Positions 59,801 through 64,000 of a DNA stretch of 64,000 nt are shown here, piece after piece (position 1 is the stretch's first letter; each line of letters begins with the position of its first letter). Under the pieces are notes generated by a model. That model was given only the letters and a program-made list of their open reading frames with translations. It had not been told where the DNA came from and did no database searches. A program made the position numbers and the translations under genes. Source of the DNA: Candidatus Amunia macphersoniae (GTDB lineage: Bacteria; Chloroflexota; Dormibacteria; Aeolococcales; Aeolococcaceae); contig JAEKNN010000051.1 in the NCBI GenBank assembly GCA_016464795.1, positions 1 through 64,000 of the forward strand. Direction: 5' to 3'.

Positions 59801-61690
59801 ATGCCGAAGAACAACAGTGAATTGCCGGCGCCCGCGGGCCCGGCCAACGCCAGGACCTCGCCGGGGGCGGTTGCGCGTGGGCTCGCCCAGGTCGCGCCTG
59901 CGGGCACCCGGCGTGGACTCTTGGTTCATCGCGTGGCACGAGCCTGCTCGGTGCTCGGGTCTGAGGGACCGTCGGGTTTGCGGCGGGCGATGCGCGAGCG
60001 CAATCGCGACGGGGTTCGAGGACGCGCACGGTTGGTGCAGCGGGAGTACGACCAGTGGCGGCTCCGCCACGAGCCCGTGGAAGCCGACTTGATCCGGATG
60101 CGCACTGAGAGCCGGGCGTGGATGGATCGCCCGCTGATCAGCATCGTCATGCCGACCTACAACCCAGAGCTCGACTGGATCCGTCCCGCGGTGGAATCCG
60201 TCATCGCGCAGACCTACGAGAACTGGGAGCTGTGCATTGCCGACGATGCGTCGACAGCACCCCACGTCGCCGCCATCCTGGCCGGCTACGCAGCGGGCAA
60301 TCCGCGAATCAAGGTGGTGATGCGCCCACAGAACGGCGGCATCGCCGCCGCCTCCGCGAGCGCGCTGGCGCTGGCCACCGGCGACTTCATCGCCCTGCTG
60401 GACCACGACGACACGCTTCGCGAACACGCGCTGCACAGCGTTGTGGCGACGATCAACGCCGCGCCCGACACGGACATCGTGTACTCGGACGAGGACCTGC
60501 TGCTTGCGGATGGAACGCGGGGCAGACCGTTCTTCAAACCCGACTACTCCCCGGACCTGCTGCTCGCCGTCAACTACATGTGCCACTTCCTGGTGATCCG
60601 CAGGAGCGTCGTGGAGGCCGCAGGTGGCTTCCGCACCGGCTTCGACGGTGCCCAGGACCACGACCTGCTACTCCGCGCGACGGAGAAGGCACGCCGGGTG
60701 GGACACGTCCCCGACGTTCTGTACTCCTGGCGACAGGTCCCCGGCTCGGTAGCACTCTCCAGCAATGCCAAGATGTACGCCTACGAGGCGGGCAAGCGCG
60801 CGGTCGAGGAGGCGCTCCTGCGCCGCAGGCTCGCCGGGCGCGTCAGCATAGGACGTCAACTCGGCACCTACCACGTGCGACTCCGGATCAGCGATCAGCC
60901 GCACGTGGCCATCGTCATCCCCACCCGAGACCGCGTCGATCTGCTCCGCGGCTGCGTCGAGAGCATCGAGAAGCGGTCGACGTATGCCAACTGGTCGATC
61001 ACGATCATCGACAACGACAGCGTCGACCCGGCCACGCTGCAGTACCTGAACCACTCGCGTCATCGAGTCGTGCGCTGCCCCGGCGCTTTCAACTACTCCG
61101 CGCTGATCAATCGGGGACGGGCGGCTGTCGACGCGCCCTACATGCTCACCGTGAACAACGACACAGTGGTGATCAGCGAGGACTGGATCGAGGCACTTCT
61201 CGAGCAGGTCCAGCGACCCGAGGTGGCTGTTGCCGGCGGTCGCCTGCTCTACCCGAACGGCAACCCCCAGCACGAGGGCATCGCCGTCGGCAATGTGCGC
61301 GGCGGGTACATGGCCGCCAATCTGGACGCCGGCTGGATGGGACGCGTGATCCGGAACGTCACAGCTGTCAGCGGGGCCTGCCAGATCGTCAAGACCTCGG
61401 TCTTCGATGAGCTGGCTGGGTACGAGGAACGCATGGGGGTGGCGTACAACGATGTCGACTTCTGCCTGCGAGCCCGGGAGGCGGGATACCTGGTCATCTA
61501 CACGCCGCATGCGCAGCTCCGTCACCGCGAGAGCGCCAGCCGAGGTGCTCTCGATCCATACAGTGACCACGAGCTCTTCTGGGCACGCTGGGGACGCGTT
61601 GGGGGGATTCGCGATCCCTACCTGAGCCCCCATCTGCGCGAGTTGCACCCGTTGCGGATCCGACTCGATCCACTGCCCATCGAGCGCTGA
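59801..61690 (+). CDS. Tandem two-domain GT2 glycosyltransferase
   Basis: 629 aa. A basic N-terminal region (1-110) is followed by a first GT-A domain (about 112-340: ISIVMPTYNPELDWIRPAVE, IADDAS, LLDHDDTLRE as DxD, DGAQDHDLLLR) and a second (about 365-600: VAIVIPTRDRVDLLRGCVES, VNNDTVVI, YNDVDFCLRAREAGY). Such double transferases build O-antigen-like or capsule glycans in the cytosol. Located next to a Wzm/Wzt-type exporter, its probable partner. TACTCT at 59746 gives a leader of about 45 nt. Confidence 0.88.
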   Translation: MPKNNSELPAPAGPANARTSPGAVARGLAQVAPAGTRRGLLVHRVARACSVLGSEGPSGLRRAMRERNRDGVRGRARLVQREYDQWRLRHEPVEADLIRMRTESRAWMDRPLISIVMPTYNPELDWIRPAVESVIAQTYENWELCIADDASTAPHVAAILAGYAAGNPRIKVVMRPQNGGIAAASASALALATGDFIALLDHDDTLREHALHSVVATINAAPDTDIVYSDEDLLLADGTRGRPFFKPDYSPDLLLAVNYMCHFLVIRRSVVEAAGGFRTGFDGAQDHDLLLRATEKARRVGHVPDVLYSWRQVPGSVALSSNAKMYAYEAGKRAVEEALLRRRLAGRVSIGRQLGTYHVRLRISDQPHVAIVIPTRDRVDLLRGCVESIEKRSTYANWSITIIDNDSVDPATLQYLNHSRHRVVRCPGAFNYSALINRGRAAVDAPYMLTVNNDTVVISEDWIEALLEQVQRPEVAVAGGRLLYPNGNPQHEGIAVGNVRGGYMAANLDAGWMGRVIRNVTAVSGACQIVKTSVFDELAGYEERMGVAYNDVDFCLRAREAGYLVIYTPHAQLRHRESASRGALDPYSDHELFWARWGRVGGIRDPYLSPHLRELHPLRIRLDPLPIER

Positions 61691-61709
61691 GCCGCGCACG
61701 CCGCGGTGG

Positions 61710-62987
61710 TCAACCCACCGTCGGCGACGCCGACGCCTCGCTGATCTCCGGTCGCCGGCTCGGTTCCGAGACGGGCTGGGACCAGCTTCCACGGAGGTCG
61801 ACCATGCCGGCCCGTCCACGAGCGTCGACCACGCGGAACGACACCGCGTCCTCGATGTGGTCGTAGGCATGGACGAGGTGCTCGTCGTACACGGAGACGC
61901 TCAGAAGATAGCGCGCGTTCAGGAGCTCGAGCTCCGCCATCCTGAACATGATGGTTCCCGTGCTTCCGGGCGGCCCTGAGACCACGCGGTACTCGGCGTC
62001 ACGAGTACTGGGACCCGACAGATCGGCGCCGTCGCTTCGCTTGAATGCCAGTCTGACCGCGAACGTCGTCACGTCTGCGTTGATGCGGTAGTCAATGGCC
62101 ACAGTCATCTGCTCACCGGTCGCGAACGTGGTGTGACCCTGGTCATGAGCATCGAGGAGTCGCACCGCGCTGACCTCGACCTCCCTGGTGCCCCACCTGC
62201 TCTCCGATCCAGGGTCCCCGCGCACGGGCTCGGGGGCGACGTTGTCGGACATCCCGGCGACGATGCGGCGGTATTGCGCTGTGACCGCACTGGCGGCTCC
62301 ATCGGCGATCAGCTGTCCCCGCTGCAGCAGAAGGACGCGGTCGCAGTACAGGTTGAGAGCACCAAGGTCGTGGCTGACGAGCACCACCGTCCTCCCCTGG
62401 CGCTTGTAGTCCGCGAAGACGTCGAAGCACTTCTCCTGAAATCGCGCGTCGCCCACGGCAAGCACCTCATCCATCAGCAGGATGTCGGCCTCTGCCTGGA
62501 TCGCCACAGTGAACGCGAGCCTCACCGCCATTCCCGAGGAGAAGTTCTTGATCTTCTGATCCGCGAAATCCGTCAGCTCGGCGAACGCGAGGATGGCGTC
62601 GACCCTGCCCTCGAGCTCACGACGCGTCAAGCCGAGCACGGCCCCGCCCAGAAAGATGTTCTCCCGCGCAGTCAGCTCCGGGTTGAACCCGACGCCGAGC
62701 TCGAGAAACGGCGAGACACGTCCAGCGATCTGAACGCGCCCCGAGTCCGGCTCGTAGATGCGCGACAAGATCTTGAGCAGAGTGCTCTTGCCACAACCGT
62801 TGGGACCGGTGATGCCGAGGAATTCGCCAGCTGGAACGTCGAAGCTCACGTCCTGCAGCGCCAGGAGCGGGCGGTAGCGTGAGCTGCTGCGCGGATGTGT
62901 GGCCCTGTACTTGAGCGTGGTGCTGTGGTCGAGGGGGATTCGAAAGCTCTTGTTCACCGCCTCGACGCGGATGGCAGGTGCGGTCAC
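61710..62987 (-). CDS. Polysaccharide ABC exporter ATPase (Wzt-like)
   Basis: 425 aa from GTG at 62987, overlapping the permease stop by 4 nt (GTGA). ATPase domain (1-245): GPNGCGKST, the KIKNFSSGMAVRLAF signature and ILLMDEVLAVGDA. The C-terminal extension (about 270-405) is a beta-sandwich like the Wzt carbohydrate-binding domain that recognises the end of a finished glycan. Energises export of an undecaprenyl-linked polysaccharide. Confidence 0.9.
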   Translation of the reverse strand: MTAPAIRVEAVNKSFRIPLDHSTTLKYRATHPRSSSRYRPLLALQDVSFDVPAGEFLGITGPNGCGKSTLLKILSRIYEPDSGRVQIAGRVSPFLELGVGFNPELTARENIFLGGAVLGLTRRELEGRVDAILAFAELTDFADQKIKNFSSGMAVRLAFTVAIQAEADILLMDEVLAVGDARFQEKCFDVFADYKRQGRTVVLVSHDLGALNLYCDRVLLLQRGQLIADGAASAVTAQYRRIVAGMSDNVAPEPVRGDPGSESRWGTREVEVSAVRLLDAHDQGHTTFATGEQMTVAIDYRINADVTTFAVRLAFKRSDGADLSGPSTRDAEYRVVSGPPGSTGTIMFRMAELELLNARYLLSVSVYDEHLVHAYDHIEDAVSFRVVDARGRAGMVDLRGSWSQPVSEPSRRPEISEASASPTVG

Positions 62988-63835
62988 AGTGCCTCGGCAA
63001 ACCGTGGGCTCAGGCGGTGGAATACCAGGTAACCGCCGACCAGCACCGTACAGACCAGCAGGCAGGGCACTATCTCCAGGGAACCGAGGATCGTCGCCGA
63101 CCACGGGATCGTCGGGGTGACCAGGGCCCTGCGCATGTCCTCCAGCATCTGTGCCATCGGGTTGAGCGCGACGATCACGCGAAAGTGCTCCCCGATGAGG
63201 CTCAACGGGAACACGATCGCGCTCGCGTAGAAGAGGAGCTGAAGTGTGATCTCCCACAGGTGGCCGAGATCGCGGTAGAAGACGAACAGCGAGGACATCA
63301 GCAGCCCGATGCCAACCACGAGCATGTACAGCTCGATGAAGAGAAGGGGGACGATCAACGTCTGCAGGCCGATGTGAAACCAGCCCAAGGGCAGGCCGAT
63401 CACCACCACCAGCCCGAGATTGACGGTCAGTGTCATGGTGGCGCTGAGCGTGGAGGCAACGACTACGATCCATCGCGGGAAATATGCCTTGCGGATCATG
63501 TGACCGTTGGCGACGATGGCTCCGACCGCCGAGCCGGTGGCATCCGCGAAGAAGGTCCAGAGCACGATCCCCACCAACAGCTCGACGGGAAAGCTGGGGT
63601 CGGCCGCACCGCTCTTGAGCACCTTGACGAACACCAGGTAGGTCATGCCGAAGATCAGCAACGGTTTGACGAGCGACCAAGCGTAGCCGAGGGTTGAGCC
63701 TGTGTACTTGAGCTTGAAGGAGGTGAACGCCAGCTCACGGGTGAGGTTGAGATTGACCCGAATCCCCGCGGACCGCCCCGGCGCAGACCGGCTGGCCCTC
63801 TCGGCTCGCGGGGTTGGCTGGCTGATCATGGACAT
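62984..63835 (-). CDS. Polysaccharide ABC exporter permease (Wzm-like)
   Basis: 283 aa ABC-2 type permease with 6 membrane helices. Family features: RELAFTSFKLKYTGSTLGYAW near the N-terminus, FFADATGSAVGAIVANGHMI, and the late LNPMAQMLEDMRRALV loop. Forms the channel with the Wzt-like ATPase. ATG at 63835 or 63829 could start translation. A TATACT box lies about 90 nt upstream. Confidence 0.9.
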   Translation of the reverse strand: MSMISQPTPRAERASRSAPGRSAGIRVNLNLTRELAFTSFKLKYTGSTLGYAWSLVKPLLIFGMTYLVFVKVLKSGAADPSFPVELLVGIVLWTFFADATGSAVGAIVANGHMIRKAYFPRWIVVVASTLSATMTLTVNLGLVVVIGLPLGWFHIGLQTLIVPLLFIELYMLVVGIGLLMSSLFVFYRDLGHLWEITLQLLFYASAIVFPLSLIGEHFRVIVALNPMAQMLEDMRRALVTPTIPWSATILGSLEIVPCLLVCTVLVGGYLVFHRLSPRFAEAL

Positions 63836-63921
63836 GGCGAGTGTGAGTGGGAGATCACGGAGTGCTCAAACCTTCCGTCGGTGGCGTAGAGAGGCGCGAC
63901 CGCCATGCTCGCCGGTGGGCC

Positions 63922-63927
63922 ACAGTA
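63922..63927 (-). promoter_or_regulatory. -10 box (TATACT) upstream of Wzm/Wzt operon
   Basis: TATACT on the minus strand would give a leader of about 80 nt before the permease ATG. No clear -35. The leader holds a short 26-codon frame ending across the second permease ATG, probably chance. Confidence 0.35.
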
Positions 63928-63970
63928 TAGTCGCGGATCGGCGCGATCCCCCTCCACGCAGCCTCCATCC

Positions 63971-64000
63971 TCAGTCGCGGTTGCCCACGCTGACGATCAC
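63971..64000 (-). other. Possible 3' end of a gene cut by the window edge
   Basis: The minus-strand frame entering from the edge reads VIVSVGNRD and stops at 63971. Too short to assign. It would be the gene upstream of the exporter operon. Confidence 0.25.

Noticed and set aside
63829..63905. 26-codon frame in the leader of the Wzm/Wzt operon, ending across a permease ATG
   Set aside because: No ribosome site or close -10 box before its ATG and no recognisable peptide; probably chance.
1..64000. CRISPR array, insertion sequence, prophage or rRNA operon
   Set aside because: No regularly spaced direct repeats, transposase, integrase, phage structural gene or rRNA sequence seen; only one tRNA.

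Overview
This is a high-GC chromosomal segment with short intergenic gaps. Genes lie on both strands in small operons that often overlap by 4 nt (ATGA or GTGA). The gene set suggests a Gram-positive-related soil lineage, with Dormibacterota, Chloroflexota or deep Actinobacteriota as the most likely homes. Pointers are a class E-like sortase, a mycothiol-conjugate-amidase-like deacetylase, a K+-independent membrane pyrophosphatase, an ATP-dependent DNA ligase, a HadA/HadB-like dehydratase pair, and many start codons placed 6-9 nt after a TANNNT box with no Shine-Dalgarno sequence (leaderless-type starts). The phylum assignment is inference.

Layout. 0.1-7.8 kb: zinc-ribbon protein, sortase, an acyl-CoA carboxylase/HMG-CoA lyase pair (leucine-type catabolism), RNase HII, small zinc-ribbon and HhH proteins, a coiled membrane protein with a Pro-rich partner, and an SPFH protein. 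7.8-13.7 kb: flavin disulfide oxidoreductase coupled to FabF, a hotdog thioesterase, a 26-aa membrane peptide, a secreted CocE-type hydrolase whose sortase signal is broken by a 1-nt frameshift, and tRNA-Met(CAT). 13.8-25.7 kb: dCMP deaminase, two GT-C-type membrane proteins, DNA ligase, HD phosphohydrolase, MFS pump, Mrp ATPase, FAD oxidase and a methyltransferase. 25.7-34.8 kb: H+-PPase, CinA-like protein, cold-shock protein, an odd GH5-like protein coupled to an SDR, a damaged soluble pyrophosphatase, an acyl-CoA dehydrogenase/dehydratase cluster and asparaginase. 34.9-39.2 kb: zinc ribbon, LysM/CHAP secreted protein, two homologous structured repeats, and an overlapping response regulator/hybrid kinase pair. 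39.2-51 kb: EtfAB, cyclophilin, Mca-like amidase, thiolase, adenosine-kinase-like PfkB protein, a phosphorylase-like protein with a lipoprotein and ABC-F, and an EamA transporter. 51-64 kb: membrane proteins, rhodanese, glutamate dehydrogenase, pseudokinase plus flippase, M16 peptidase, SAH hydrolase, APRT, and a glycosyltransferase with a Wzm/Wzt-type exporter.

Working together: acyl-CoA oxidation is well represented (acyl-CoA dehydrogenase, EtfAB, dehydratases, thiolase, carboxylase, HMG-CoA lyase). Methylation by-product recycling is covered by AhcY, Apt and a PfkB kinase. Envelope polysaccharide assembly is covered by GT-C proteins, flippase, GT2 and Wzm/Wzt. The most unusual signal is the pair of about 135-nt elements at 36306-36448 and 36620-36751. 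They share core sequence, sit in opposite orientation between two convergent genes, and show compensatory changes in every helix, as expected for an undescribed structured RNA or hairpin-type mobile repeat.
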